Assembly: GCA_007674295.1 (NCBI GenBank)
Contig: CM017461.1
Span: 1-64,000 of the forward strand
DNA length: 64,000 nt
Direction of reading: 5' to 3'
Origin: Antonospora locustae
Lineage: Eukaryota > Microsporidia
Below are positions 43,688-52,620 of this stretch, piece by piece. Below the pieces are notes generated by a model, which saw only the letters and a program-made list of their open reading frames with translations, did not search any database and had not been told where the DNA came from. Position numbers and translations under genes: made by a program. How positions within the stretch are numbered: position 1 is the stretch's first letter; the number at the start of each line of letters is the position of its first letter.

Positions 43688-44200
43688 ATGTTCGAAAGGT
43701 ATTTGAAAAGGGAGAGAAAGAGGGCAGACGAACGGATAAATTACAAAGTAAAGAAGCTTTACGTCTCGAAGACACACGGCGAAAAGACTTTGAAAGACAA
43801 AATCATATGCTGCATGGAGAACAAGCGTCTTAGAAAGCGTGGGCTGCAGTTAATACTCAGGGCGCAGCATGCAGTGCTTGAGGAAGCTGCTGACGATGCA
43901 ATGCCACTTGTTTTGGATGCTCTTCTCGATGGAAGCATTGATTTTCTCAAAGCAGTGGCCAAGCTTGCGGCTGTCTTTAATCGTGGGGATGTGTTGTTAA
44001 AGTACTTCAAGTGCTACGTAGCCAACGATCAGGAGCTGGCGTACGAGTTTCTAAAGACTATGCTTAGAAGCAAAAGGACGTGGGTTTTTGAGAACAAAGC
44101 AGAAATATGTACGCTAGTGCAGAACGAAGATCTTCAAAGACGGATTCTTTCTGTGAGCAGCGTGGAGAATATCAAACCGGGTGTTTTTAGACTCTCTTGA
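43688..44200 (+). CDS. Hypothetical alpha-helical protein, 170 aa
   Basis: The ATG directly follows GGG, the alternate local start motif. The N-terminal 70 residues are very basic (YLKRERKRADERINYKVKK, KRLRKRG) and the rest is a helical, Leu/Ala-rich body (AVLEEAADDAMPLVLDALL, LKAVAKLAAVF). This composition suggests a nucleic-acid or ribosome-associated protein, but no family was recognised. It ends 10 bp from the convergent next gene. Confidence 0.6.
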   Translation: MFERYLKRERKRADERINYKVKKLYVSKTHGEKTLKDKIICCMENKRLRKRGLQLILRAQHAVLEEAADDAMPLVLDALLDGSIDFLKAVAKLAAVFNRGDVLLKYFKCYVANDQELAYEFLKTMLRSKRTWVFENKAEICTLVQNEDLQRRILSVSSVENIKPGVFRLS

Positions 44201-44210
44201 CACTTTTTAA

Positions 44211-44729
44211 TTAAAAACACAGAAGCGTTTCCTTTTTATCAAGGCACTCTGCATGATACGCAGCCACGTAGTCGTCTTCAGCAACTCTTTCAGTAGCGTA
44301 TTTCAACTCGGGATTTTTAACACACAAACAGACATCGCATCTTCTTTCGCGATATTTGGAATACGGGGAAAGGAATTCGCACAATGCTTCTACAGAACTT
44401 TCTGAGGTCCGTGCAAATCTAAAAGCCTTTAAGTTTATTCGATCATTGCCAGTGGATACGCTCAAAACTCCGTATTTCTTGGAAATAACGGCAGAAAATC
44501 CTGATTCGCTGCATTGCAAACGCTCAAGATCACCGTTTTTGTCAATGACATGGAGACTAACAGAATACAGTACATACTCTGCCTTCGATATCAGGTTCAG
44601 GTAGCATCTGTTGAGAAGCGATAATCGGTGCACTAGCATGTTCTCGTCATGAAACGGCTGTCTAAGGCTGCCCAGACAATCTAGCATCTCAAGACAGGCA
44701 TCTCTCAGCCTATTTTTCTGAGAAGCCAT
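44211..44729 (-). CDS. Possible Mediator subunit (Med27-like)
   Basis: 172 residues from the ATG at 44729, which follows CCCC; the longer open frame from 44807 overlaps the divergent gene and is not used. The N-terminus is helical (RDACLEMLDCLGSLRQPF, LLNRCYLNLISKAEYVLYS). The C-terminus has a metal-type pattern: LCEFLSPYSKYRERRCDVC, then YHAECL. Med27 proteins end with a similar two-Cys knuckle and a 'H-x(2-3)-C' pair after a 'WL-xY-xxLF' helix. The assignment rests on that pattern alone. Confidence 0.5.
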   Translation of the reverse strand: MASQKNRLRDACLEMLDCLGSLRQPFHDENMLVHRLSLLNRCYLNLISKAEYVLYSVSLHVIDKNGDLERLQCSESGFSAVISKKYGVLSVSTGNDRINLKAFRFARTSESSVEALCEFLSPYSKYRERRCDVCLCVKNPELKYATERVAEDDYVAAYHAECLDKKETLLCF

Positions 44730-44796
44730 CGGGGTTTTGAAACTTTCACGATAAAAAGTACAAATGTGCTTTTTTTGGAGTAAAAATCGTGTCCCT

Positions 44797-45387
44797 ATGA
44801 AAAGCACAAATTACGAGAAAATTCTTCGCGGGATTCAATGCGAAGAGATGCTTCTGAACCGCTCGAAGAGGGTGCAGACATTCAAAGGAGAGAAGGCTTA
44901 TGACGCCCTAAAGAAACAAAACATCGGAGACGACGAAATCTACGCAATAATGGCAGATCTCATATCGAACAGCGTCATCGTCAAGGCGAAGCCAGTGGGA
45001 GACACTGGTGTCTGCACAGTGTCCCTCGCTAAGAATTTCGACCGTGAGGGAACGTATATTTGGGTCCGCGAGCCTTCTGCTCATCTCCAACTTCTCGTGA
45101 GCATCCTCGTGGTGATTTTTTTTCTGTTTTTAGCGATGTTTAAGCTGTGGCCAAGGAGTCTGAAAAGACTTGTGTCCTACACAGCGTATCCTGTCTTGGC
45201 ATTCATAGTCGCATTGATATTTCTCTCGATAATACGAATCGTCATCTTCTGTGTTACGTTCTTTACGCACTACCCGGGTATTTGGCTTTTCCCAAATCTC
45301 TTTGCAGACGTTGGCTTCTTTGAGAGCTTCGTTCCGCTATGGGCGTATCACGGAACGGACACGAAGCCTGAAAGAAAAATCGAGTAG
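44797..45387 (+). CDS. SEC62: ER translocon-associated Sec62
   Basis: Post-translational protein import into the ER, with Sec61/Sec63. 196 residues from the ATG at 44797, which follows CCC (gtccctATG). The cytosolic part has a winged-helix-like start (YDALKKQNIGDDEIYAIMAD). Two membrane helices (LLVSILVVIFFLFLAMF and VLAFIVALIFLSIIRIVIF) are joined by the family signature KLWPRSLKRLVSYTAYP. After the second helix, TFFTHYPGIWLFPNLFADVG matches the Sec62 motif near 'P.iWlFPNL..d.g...SF.PL'. It is shorter than yeast Sec62 (about 275 aa). Confidence 0.92.
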   Translation: MKSTNYEKILRGIQCEEMLLNRSKRVQTFKGEKAYDALKKQNIGDDEIYAIMADLISNSVIVKAKPVGDTGVCTVSLAKNFDREGTYIWVREPSAHLQLLVSILVVIFFLFLAMFKLWPRSLKRLVSYTAYPVLAFIVALIFLSIIRIVIFCVTFFTHYPGIWLFPNLFADVGFFESFVPLWAYHGTDTKPERKIE

Positions 45388-45447
45388 CATCTTTAAAAGA
45401 GAGAATACGTGTGCAATAAAAAGAAAACCACCGCAAACGACCCCGAA

Positions 45448-46494
45448 ATGCAGCGATTCGAGCATCCGTTTGTGCATTACGTGCAACCCGGGTTCTTGAG
45501 CAACAAAGAGCACGAAACGGTCTCAAGCGCGTATCAAAAACTTGAATTCTACGAAAAATACACCGACCTATTTCATTTCTTCCAGACGAACGAGTTGTGC
45601 TCGTGCAAGGAAATGCGTTTTTTTGTGAATAAGACTGAAAAGTGGATGAAAAGCATTTACAAAACAAAAAGAAAAACGTGGATGAACGTATTTGCATCGT
45701 TGTATTTCAGAAACAACTACCTTCTTTGCCACGATGACCTCGTAGAGAACAGGAAGTTCGCTTTCAGCTACTATCTCGATGACTTTGAGTCGGGCGACTT
45801 GGTTTTCTACGGCAAAGACGCAGTGGAGGAAGCGAAGCGAATACGTGTCGAGAGAAATCTGCTCGTTGTATTTGAAGTTTCACCCACATCCTTCCACGAA
45901 GTGGATACGTGCAAGACCGACGGAAGAAAGGCGATAACTGGATGGTTCAACGTGGAGGGATGCAATCGAAACCTGCAGTCGATTGTCTCTGTGTTTTCTC
46001 CGCGTCTTTACACCGGCAGCTGCTACCCGCTCGAAGTCGAGTTGGACGACGACTTTGTCTACGTACCTGAAATTTGCTACGACTTCTGCGTAGCGAGTGC
46101 AGAATTGGAGGGACCGTTTCACTCGCGCAGAGTCGAGAGACTCAGTCTTCAAGACCCCGTTGTATTTTCGCTCAAGGGCTTCGTTCTCCTCTCCGCAGAC
46201 TTCTACAACTTCAGAAAGCACGACTACGTCCTCCTGAATGACACGATCAATGCGATCGGGGGCGACATTTTGGACGTGTGGATCGTTCAGAGGAAGGTCG
46301 ATGACAGGACGGAGAAGACAGCGATCAAATACATAGCAGATGACGGGTGCGTGTTCTGCGAGGTACCTTTGGTTTCCTGCGGGATTTTCTGCGTAAGACG
46401 ACGCTTACGAAACGTCTTCGTGGAGAGGGCAGCGGAGAGCTTCTTCTTGGCACACTTTGTCTACCGAAGGACTGTGCATGCAATTGGTGAATAA
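45448..46494 (+). CDS. TPA1: Tpa1/OGFOD1-like prolyl hydroxylase (2-oxoglutarate/Fe(II) oxygenase)
   Basis: 348 residues from the ATG at 45448 (after CCCC). The catalytic beta-helix has YLLCHDDLVENRKFAFSYYL with the HxD iron pair H95 and D97, then LLVVFEVSPTSFHEV (third ligand H150) and RKAITGWFN (2-oxoglutarate Arg160). The C-terminal half is a second degenerate beta-helix, as in Tpa1/OGFOD1 (NFRKHDYVLLND, IAIKYI-type strands). These enzymes hydroxylate a proline of ribosomal protein uS12 and influence translation termination. Yeast Tpa1 is about 640 aa, so this is a compact form. The next gene begins 13 bp downstream. Confidence 0.88.
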   Translation: MQRFEHPFVHYVQPGFLSNKEHETVSSAYQKLEFYEKYTDLFHFFQTNELCSCKEMRFFVNKTEKWMKSIYKTKRKTWMNVFASLYFRNNYLLCHDDLVENRKFAFSYYLDDFESGDLVFYGKDAVEEAKRIRVERNLLVVFEVSPTSFHEVDTCKTDGRKAITGWFNVEGCNRNLQSIVSVFSPRLYTGSCYPLEVELDDDFVYVPEICYDFCVASAELEGPFHSRRVERLSLQDPVVFSLKGFVLLSADFYNFRKHDYVLLNDTINAIGGDILDVWIVQRKVDDRTEKTAIKYIADDGCVFCEVPLVSCGIFCVRRRLRNVFVERAAESFFLAHFVYRRTVHAIGE

Positions 46495-46507
46495 AAAGGC
46501 CCCGAGA

Positions 46508-47179
46508 ATGTCAAAGCTCAACACTGTTTCCGTATTTCTGCAGCAGGTGCGCATCCACACCGACTCGGACGTTCTTGTCGAGTGGTACAAGGAATTTCTC
46601 GCTTCGCGTGAACTTCCCGTCCAATTCGTTTCTGTATCACGAAGCGAGGAGCTTCTTGGAATCTGCACGAACCTGTTTTTTCTGAGCCAGGAGGTTGCAA
46701 ATGCAGTGGTGCACGGTGCTGGCAGCCACTCTGCACTGGAAGTGGCAAATTCAGTGTGCATGCACGCTGCAATCGACGCCATTCTGCACAAGAATTTCGC
46801 TGGAAAGCAGCTCGTGCAGCTCTCGGAGTTGTTCGACGACGCACTCTTCTGGCTTTCGGCACCGCGGATTACAGAAAATGCGCTTCTCAGCAGGGCGATG
46901 CTTGATTTCGTTGCGAAAATTCACATTCCGCACAGCTTCACGCTTGTTCTTGGCGGTGAAGAGTGCAGCCCAATTGAAAACGAGAAGCCAATTCTGGCGC
47001 TTCTTGCCAAAATGCACGCAGAGAGCGGGATTTTTGGCGATGTTGCGCTTGACGAGACGCTGGCCGCTCTGGACATCGACATCCGCACGGCGTGCTCATT
47101 TTACAACACACTTTCGGGGCCCAAGAGGCGCCTCCTTGACGCTACGCTGGAGAAATCGTGCCCAGCACAGTGGCCATGA
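46508..47179 (+). CDS. Hypothetical alpha-helical protein, 223 aa
   Basis: The ATG at 46508 follows CCCC (aggccccgagaATG); the open frame from 46457 would overlap the TPA1 end. All-helical and soluble, with no motif recognised (LVEWYKEFLASRELPVQF, SHSALEVANSVCMHAAIDAI, LDFVAKIHIPHSFTLVLGG). Its stop TGA overlaps the next ATG as ATGA, so the two genes are tightly coupled and may share a transcript. Confidence 0.65.
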   Translation: MSKLNTVSVFLQQVRIHTDSDVLVEWYKEFLASRELPVQFVSVSRSEELLGICTNLFFLSQEVANAVVHGAGSHSALEVANSVCMHAAIDAILHKNFAGKQLVQLSELFDDALFWLSAPRITENALLSRAMLDFVAKIHIPHSFTLVLGGEECSPIENEKPILALLAKMHAESGIFGDVALDETLAALDIDIRTACSFYNTLSGPKRRLLDATLEKSCPAQWP

Positions 47180-48156
47180 AAGTTTGTATCGTGGGTGGTG
47201 GAGCAGCTGGTCTCTGCACAGCGCGGGGTCTCATCCGGAGGGGCCTCGATGTCGCTCTCTTCGAACAAGACAAGCTCTTTGGAAAAATGCTAACACATTT
47301 TCTCCCGGAAAACAAGCAAAAGTACATCTCGGCGTTCAAGGACGTCTTCAAAAGCAAAAGCTTTGCGTTCCACAGGCGGAAAGTCGCAAGTCTTGGCAGC
47401 CTTGAATGCGACGCCTTTGTGATTGCAAACGGCGCGTCTCCGAAGGCGCCTCTTGTTGAAAATGCGATGTGTGCAGACAGAGTGATACGGTGGTACAATG
47501 GCGACTCCCGCATCAAGTTTCGGCCTGGAAAGCACGTCTGCATCCTGGGAATGGGAGACGTTGCGCTCGATGTCGTCAAGTTCCTTCTGAGCAGCGACAA
47601 AAGAGCTGCCGATGTGGAGAAAATCACAGTCCTGTCGCGACGAGGACCGTTCGACACGCAGTTTGGAAACGCACAGATGCGCGAAGTTGTGGAGCGGGGG
47701 TGCGTGAGGACCAATTGCAACGTCGTCGAGAAATTCGAGGAGTTCAAAAAGCGAGTTGGTGCACTTGCGAGCAGTAGGGCAGCGTATCGTGTACTCTTGG
47801 CAGCAAAGAGACGTCTGCAAATGCTCGGGGAGCTCAGAAAGTGCGGAACACGTGCCGTCGATCTTCTTTTCGATTGTGTCTCGACGAGAGTGGACGTTGT
47901 GTGTGGAAAGTTTGTGCTCCATTACCGCCACGGCGAAGAGTTGCGCACGCTTGTTGCCAACTCAGTTATCTCGAGCATCGGATACGAGCCGCGTAACAAC
48001 TCCGCACTCGCTGCGAGCACCACGAAGCCCGTTTTCTACGTGGGCGCCTGTGCTGCACCGAAAGGAAGCTTCGCGCAGATCTGCGCACAAGCGGAAAGCA
48101 TCGCAGACGAAATTTCAAAGCTTGCGAAGGGCATGCAAAGCTTGCTGCCAAACTGA
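47176..48156 (+). CDS. ARH1: Adrenodoxin (ferredoxin) reductase, mitosomal type
   Basis: Flavoprotein that passes electrons from NADPH to mitochondrial ferredoxin for Fe-S cluster assembly. 326 residues from the ATG at 47176, whose first strand gives the FAD-binding motif MKVCIVGGGAAGLCTARGL. Other blocks are DVALFEQDKLFGKM, CDAFVIANGA, the NADPH-side HVCILGMGDVALDVVKFLL, ITVLSRRGPFDTQF, NSVISSIGYEP and VFYVGACAAPKGSFAQ. It is shorter than yeast Arh1 (about 490 aa). No N-terminal presequence is visible from this start. In microsporidia this enzyme belongs to the relict mitosome. It overlaps the previous gene by four bases. Confidence 0.92.
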   Translation: MKVCIVGGGAAGLCTARGLIRRGLDVALFEQDKLFGKMLTHFLPENKQKYISAFKDVFKSKSFAFHRRKVASLGSLECDAFVIANGASPKAPLVENAMCADRVIRWYNGDSRIKFRPGKHVCILGMGDVALDVVKFLLSSDKRAADVEKITVLSRRGPFDTQFGNAQMREVVERGCVRTNCNVVEKFEEFKKRVGALASSRAAYRVLLAAKRRLQMLGELRKCGTRAVDLLFDCVSTRVDVVCGKFVLHYRHGEELRTLVANSVISSIGYEPRNNSALAASTTKPVFYVGACAAPKGSFAQICAQAESIADEISKLAKGMQSLLPN

Positions 48157-48317
48157 ACAGGATCCTGGATACCGCACTGCAGAGTTCAGAAGACTTGAAT
48201 AAAACTTTTGACGCCTCGCAAAGTCTCGCGACCTTTTTCCAAACCAGCGCAGCAGAAAGCACCCGGTTTTATTGCGATTTTGAGCGAAGTCGTTGCAGTC
48301 CTCTGCACATCCGGCTT

Positions 48318-48782
48318 TCAATATTTTGCAGAGCGGCTTCTGCGGACGTCGATGTTCCCGTCAAATGTCTGCTTCCCCTTCTCAAAGAGCTTTCTCGCCT
48401 TTTCCCGGTTTTTTAGCAGCGGATTGGCGGCTTCTTTTGTTCGTCTCTTCTCTCGGCGTCTGTTCTTGAGCATATCGCGCGTCATCAAGCGTCCCTTTCG
48501 CTCTTCGGCAGGGGCGTTCTCGAGACGCTTTTCTTCCGTAATACGCCTGAATATTTGCTCAATTCTCTCCAGCGTGCTTCTCACCGGATGATCGTCACGC
48601 TCCTGTTCTTCCAGCGCCAAGTATACGTGAAGATTCAGCAGGTAGACCGAGCAGAGGTCGAACTTGGCTCTCTGCAGCCTGTTGCTTCCAGATCGGTTCT
48701 CACGCATCTGTTCCATGGCGAATGCAGCACTCCGTACGTGGCAAACAGTTGCACACCCATCTTTCAGTCTCTTCCCGTCCAT
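48318..48782 (-). CDS. Sas10/Utp3/Lcp5-type nucleolar protein
   Basis: 154 residues with the ATG after CCCC. The middle matches the Sas10/Utp3 domain: RAKFDLCSVYLLNLHVYLAL, then HPVRSTLERIEQIFRRI (family 'LLl.YlinL..Yl..k..g....HPVi.rLv.ir'). The C-terminus is the basic Sas10 tail, with RREKRRTKEAANPLLKNREK and then KRLFEKGK-like helices ending DVRRSRSAKY. These are small-subunit processome components. It is far shorter than Sas10, closer in style to Lcp5/neuroguidin; the exact orthologue is unclear. Confidence 0.75.
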   Translation of the reverse strand: MDGKRLKDGCATVCHVRSAAFAMEQMRENRSGSNRLQRAKFDLCSVYLLNLHVYLALEEQERDDHPVRSTLERIEQIFRRITEEKRLENAPAEERKGRLMTRDMLKNRRREKRRTKEAANPLLKNREKARKLFEKGKQTFDGNIDVRRSRSAKY

Positions 48783-48920
48783 CGGGGCTCAAAAAGCTCC
48801 GGATTTCCGCGACCTTCGTACAGGGCACCCTGCTCAATTTCGAGGGTTCGACTCCCGCTGCTCGTTTCTCGCAGCACCACTGCATACACTTGGACTTAAA
48901 AACGAGGCAAAAGGAGGGGG

Positions 48921-49319
48921 ATGGACGAGGAGACTGCAGAGGCTGCCCTTTCACTTCTGAAGCTGAAGTACACAACAAGGGAAGTGTGCCAGGGTGACAT
49001 CTCCGGAGGCAAAGCCGGAGATAACGAGGGCTTTCTGCGTGTTTTGTTTGACATCTGCAGGCACCCGTCAACTGACACGATCGAAAACGTCGCAATTCTT
49101 CTTCGTCTCACACCGGGAAGCGTTGGAGCCTGGTTTCAGAACATGGAGAGCAGCAGGAATACGCAGAGCAGACTGCCCTCACCATCCTGGATACGGGCAG
49201 CTGCGTCGCCACAGGACGAAAGCCGTCTGGTAGAGGATGGGCAGGACGGAAGACGTCACATTGCGTCTCAACACCTACTGGCGCTCTACTCGCTGTTTTT
49301 TGACACGGAAACTGAATAG
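48921..49319 (+). CDS. Divergent homeodomain protein
   Basis: 132 residues; GGGGG directly precedes the ATG. Residues about 15-78 look like a homeodomain: a first helix (FLRVLFDICRHPS), a second helix (TIENVAILLRLTP) and the recognition helix GSVGAWFQNMESSRN, with the WFQN core in place of the usual WFQNRR. The missing arginines after WFQN should weaken the DNA contact. The C-terminal 50 residues are polar and Ser/Arg-rich. Microsporidia carry a small family of such stand-alone homeodomain proteins. Promoters are divergent with the Sas10-type gene (138 bp gap). Confidence 0.75.
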   Translation: MDEETAEAALSLLKLKYTTREVCQGDISGGKAGDNEGFLRVLFDICRHPSTDTIENVAILLRLTPGSVGAWFQNMESSRNTQSRLPSPSWIRAAASPQDESRLVEDGQDGRRHIASQHLLALYSLFFDTETE

Positions 49320-49412
49320 CACCGCATGGCTGCATATGGCCAGATACTCCAAAATCACTCAACAATTGTGCTTTTATTTATCTGTGTTTCATCTCGCCAA
49401 GCCCGTAGTTTA

Positions 49413-50567
49413 TTAAAAGAAGAATTCACTGAAAAACCCTTCTGCAGTCTGCTGCTCGTGGACGACCTCCTCCTCGGGAAGCTCTGCATATTGTCCAATC
49501 AGCTTCTCCCCTGTGTGTTGTGCCTTGATTGTCGGAGGGAGCACAGCCATCAGCTTGTCCTTGTCGATCTTATCAGGAATCACGTATTCAGGCTTCAGGT
49601 ACAAGTCGCCATGTCCCTTTTTGCTCTCGAAGCCTTCTCCACGCACCATTATCACTTTGTCAAAACTTGGGACCTTGTTGATATGCACCTCAAGAATTCT
49701 ATCGTCAACGTGCTTAAAAAATACGGTACCGCCTGTGAGCGCATGGAACAGATCGACTTTTACCTTCGCCACGATATCGTCCCTAACACGCACCAACTTT
49801 GGATCTTTTACAACCTCCACCAGGAAAACAAGATGTCCGCTTTCGTATTCGGGATGCTCGTCGCCCTGGTTCTCAAAGACAATAGACTCTCCATCACGTA
49901 TTCCCCTGGGAATGTCAACATCCAGAATCTTCTCTTCGTTCACCGTCCGCTTTCCTCCACAGCCCTTGCACATAGCGCCCTTCACCACATACTTGTTACC
50001 GTTGCAACAGTCGCAGATGCGCTCCTGAATCGACACAAATATAAGTTGGTTCGTCTTGAACTGTATCTTTCCCTTTCCGTTGCACTTCTCGCACTTTCTG
50101 CAGTCTTCGCCACCCTTTCCATCGCATTTTGTGCACACTACTCGCCGCTTTATCTTGTACTTCACTTTCTTTCCTAGAAAAGACTCCTTGAACGTGATTT
50201 TCACCTTATGCACAGTGTCTTTTACCTTTTTCTTCTCTCCACGCTCGCTTAGGTGCGATAGAATGTCGAAGAAGGATGTTGGGCCCTGTGCCATACTCTC
50301 TGGATCCATTCCACGGTCGTACATCTGCTTATTCTTCTCGTCTGAAAGAAATGCCTTTGCTTCGTTGATCTTCCTGCATATCTCTTCCAATTCTTTGATC
50401 TTCCTTACCCGCAGCTTCTCATCAGGAATCTGCTTGGCTTTTCTCATCTCCGAGCCATGGTCGGGATGATAGAGACGTATCAGTTTTGAATACGCCTTCT
50501 TTACCTCTTCTATTGGCGAGCCTGGCTCCAAGCCGAGAATTTTGTAAAATCCTTTGCTGTCGTGCAT
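49413..50567 (-). CDS. DnaJ/Hsp40 class A (Ydj1-like) co-chaperone
   Basis: 384 residues. J-domain at residues 1-95 with the HPD motif at 34-36 (KLIRLYHPDHG), followed by an unusually charged insertion (EMRKAKQIPDEKLRVRKIKE) before helix IV. The Gly/Phe linker is short (PTSFFDILSH). The zinc-binding region has four Cys-x2-Cys pairs (CTKCDGKGG, CRKCEKCNGKG, CDCCNGN, CKGCGGK). The C-terminal substrate domain contains DIPRGIRDGESIVFENQGDE and HALTGGTVFF. No CaaX box; it ends GFFSEFFF. It stimulates Hsp70 ATPase in the cytosol or nucleus. No CCC motif at this start. Confidence 0.95.
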   Translation of the reverse strand: MHDSKGFYKILGLEPGSPIEEVKKAYSKLIRLYHPDHGSEMRKAKQIPDEKLRVRKIKELEEICRKINEAKAFLSDEKNKQMYDRGMDPESMAQGPTSFFDILSHLSERGEKKKVKDTVHKVKITFKESFLGKKVKYKIKRRVVCTKCDGKGGEDCRKCEKCNGKGKIQFKTNQLIFVSIQERICDCCNGNKYVVKGAMCKGCGGKRTVNEEKILDVDIPRGIRDGESIVFENQGDEHPEYESGHLVFLVEVVKDPKLVRVRDDIVAKVKVDLFHALTGGTVFFKHVDDRILEVHINKVPSFDKVIMVRGEGFESKKGHGDLYLKPEYVIPDKIDKDKLMAVLPPTIKAQHTGEKLIGQYAELPEEEVVHEQQTAEGFFSEFFF

Positions 50568-50699
50568 AAACGCACTTTGCCCTTTTTTTTTATTAAAACA
50601 TTTTTTCTAGAAAAAACTGCTTATTCCAACACCCAGCGACTTCCTGAGGAAAATGTGCATTTGATTGCCTGGGAAGTTTTGCTGCCTGTACGTAGAAAA

Positions 50700-52241
50700 T
50701 CACTTCGGAATGCCACACATCTCGCATGCAGACAGGCTGTTGGTGTTCAAGTATGTACATGTGCTGCAGCTCCAACTCTCCACTTCATACTGCCGCATTC
50801 GCTCTCTGAACGCACTGAACGCACTTTCTTCCAGAAATTCGCGCAGGAGGACCTCGTCCCGCCTTGAGACCGCACATATCAGCTTTGACACGTCCATTTC
50901 TCTGCTAAGACGCAAAATGAGGTCGTAGTTGCTGAAACTTTCAACATCAAATGTTTTGTTAAAGTAGTCTGCAATCTTCTTCATTCCAAAACTTTTTTCA
51001 AACCGCTTTTTTGAAAGAAAAAACGGGTTGTGCTTCATTCCGTGCGTCATTCGGACTATGAAGAAGTCCACGGGCACGCGTTTTGACTCAACTATTCCAT
51101 CTTTGCTTTGATAGTGCACATTTTCACGCGCCTGGAAAAAATGTGGGTCAACAGTAGGCACCACTAATCCTTCCTGCACCATGGCCAGGCACTGTTCAGT
51201 TACCATGTATTCCTCAAGCACGTATTCATCCACCTCATTCAATTTTACTACAATAGTTACAAGCCGTGAGATGTCTGATAGACCCTGTACCGGGTTTCCT
51301 GCACTACCTTGGCCAGTGCGTGCTTCTTTGTACTTCTGGAACTTCAGCTGGTGTTGTGCTATGAACTCTATTTCCAGTGAGGACAGAAAGAAATCACGCT
51401 TGCCCACTGCGTAGTACACAATGCCAACCATCTCCATTTCAAAGACACTTGCAAATTTCAGGCTGTCGTCCTCCTCAAGAACAAAGCCATCTGGAAATGC
51501 TTTCTGGTTGGGTTCGTAGATCCAAGACACAACGGCCTTCAAACCAAGGGGTATCTGTACATAGTCCTCATACTTCCCTACCATGTAACCGAACCTTGTT
51601 TTCCCCGTTGTCTTGCAGTTTCTTATGAAGTTCTCTACAATGTATCCGCAGTCAAACTCGACATGGTCGACGACTCTGAAAACCTGTGGACATAAAACAA
51701 TAGGTTTTGACTGACACTTTGTGCATGATGCATGGGACCCATGCTCCAGACAAGTCTTTTTTCTGTAATCAGGCCTCTCGAATGCTTTTTTGTTGATTTT
51801 CAGCATCTCTACATAGGATTTGAGGCTGAGGTACTTGATCTTGTTTTCTGCATGGTACGAACTGTCCCAAGGATCAAGCGGTGCGCAGTGTGCGCACATT
51901 GCATTTTCTGCGTGGTTGCACAGAAGAGGATCTCTTTTTCTCTGGACCTTGAACGAGTTAGTACGGCTCGCAGCTTCTGCACTGTCAGAACGGGACATGC
52001 TTTGTCCTGCATTCTCTCTCTGTGTGCTTTTTACATCGTAGTGCAAGAATATCAGTGTTCCGCTCTCCAGTCCGAGGCTGCCCACTGCCTTGCTTGCATC
52101 GATGCTCTTTCTCTGTGACCTGTCTGTTGACACCTTGAACTCGGTTATGTTGTAGTTTGTCTCTATTATTTTCTGCAATGTCTCATTCTCGTCTAGTTCG
52201 ATCTTTCTTCTATCTGCTGGCCCTTGTATTCTGATTATCAT
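50700..52241 (-). CDS. NPL4: NPL4, cofactor of the Cdc48/p97 segregase
   Basis: 513 residues from the ATG at 52241, where the ubiquitin-like domain begins (MIIRIQGPADRRKIELDEN) just downstream of CCC; the 15-codon extension to 52286 is not needed. Then come zinc motifs (CNHAENAMCAHC, CLEHGSHASCTKC) and the MPN-like body: VDHVEFDCGYIVENFI, RFGYMVGKYEDY, GLKAVVSWIYEPNQ. An NZF finger (SWSCSTCTYLNTNSLSACEMCG) closes the protein. The NZF binds ubiquitin; NPL4 with Ufd1 delivers ubiquitinated clients to Cdc48, including in ER-associated degradation. Confidence 0.94.
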   Translation of the reverse strand: MIIRIQGPADRRKIELDENETLQKIIETNYNITEFKVSTDRSQRKSIDASKAVGSLGLESGTLIFLHYDVKSTQRENAGQSMSRSDSAEAASRTNSFKVQRKRDPLLCNHAENAMCAHCAPLDPWDSSYHAENKIKYLSLKSYVEMLKINKKAFERPDYRKKTCLEHGSHASCTKCQSKPIVLCPQVFRVVDHVEFDCGYIVENFIRNCKTTGKTRFGYMVGKYEDYVQIPLGLKAVVSWIYEPNQKAFPDGFVLEEDDSLKFASVFEMEMVGIVYYAVGKRDFFLSSLEIEFIAQHQLKFQKYKEARTGQGSAGNPVQGLSDISRLVTIVVKLNEVDEYVLEEYMVTEQCLAMVQEGLVVPTVDPHFFQARENVHYQSKDGIVESKRVPVDFFIVRMTHGMKHNPFFLSKKRFEKSFGMKKIADYFNKTFDVESFSNYDLILRLSREMDVSKLICAVSRRDEVLLREFLEESAFSAFRERMRQYEVESWSCSTCTYLNTNSLSACEMCGIPK

Positions 52242-52620
52242 CCCTGGGATAATAATATTTCGTTGTTTTCTTTCTGCTTTGCACATGCTGTGCGAGTGCC
52301 ACCATGCTTACTTGATTCCAGGACTAGAAGGCTGGAGGTCACTACATGCTCATCAATTGCTATGCCATTGACAGCTTCTTGAGTCAAATCAGCCAGGTAC
52401 CACACAAGAAAGTAAAAGAACTTTGGCCATCGACGTTCTTGTGCTGCATGTGTCTCAACTAGCTAGACCATTCTGTGAAGAATGCTGCAGGTCGATGGAA
52501 TATGCCTAACGCATCATTTCGCAGTCTTTTTTTTTCTGCTTGCAACGCATAGATCCTCCTGTCTGTGTTCTTATGCGCTATGTATGTTACTATGGACCTT
52601 GGTCTTGTGAAAACATTTAT
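52242..52620. other. Intergenic spacer
   Basis: 379 bp between the NPL4 promoter and the 3' end of the RING-H2 gene. No frame of note, repeat or RNA gene was seen. Confidence 0.4.

Noticed and set aside
48788..48870. tRNA-like T-arm string GAGGGTTCGACTCCC
   Set aside because: One mismatch in the T-stem and no matching acceptor or anticodon arm at the right spacing on either strand.
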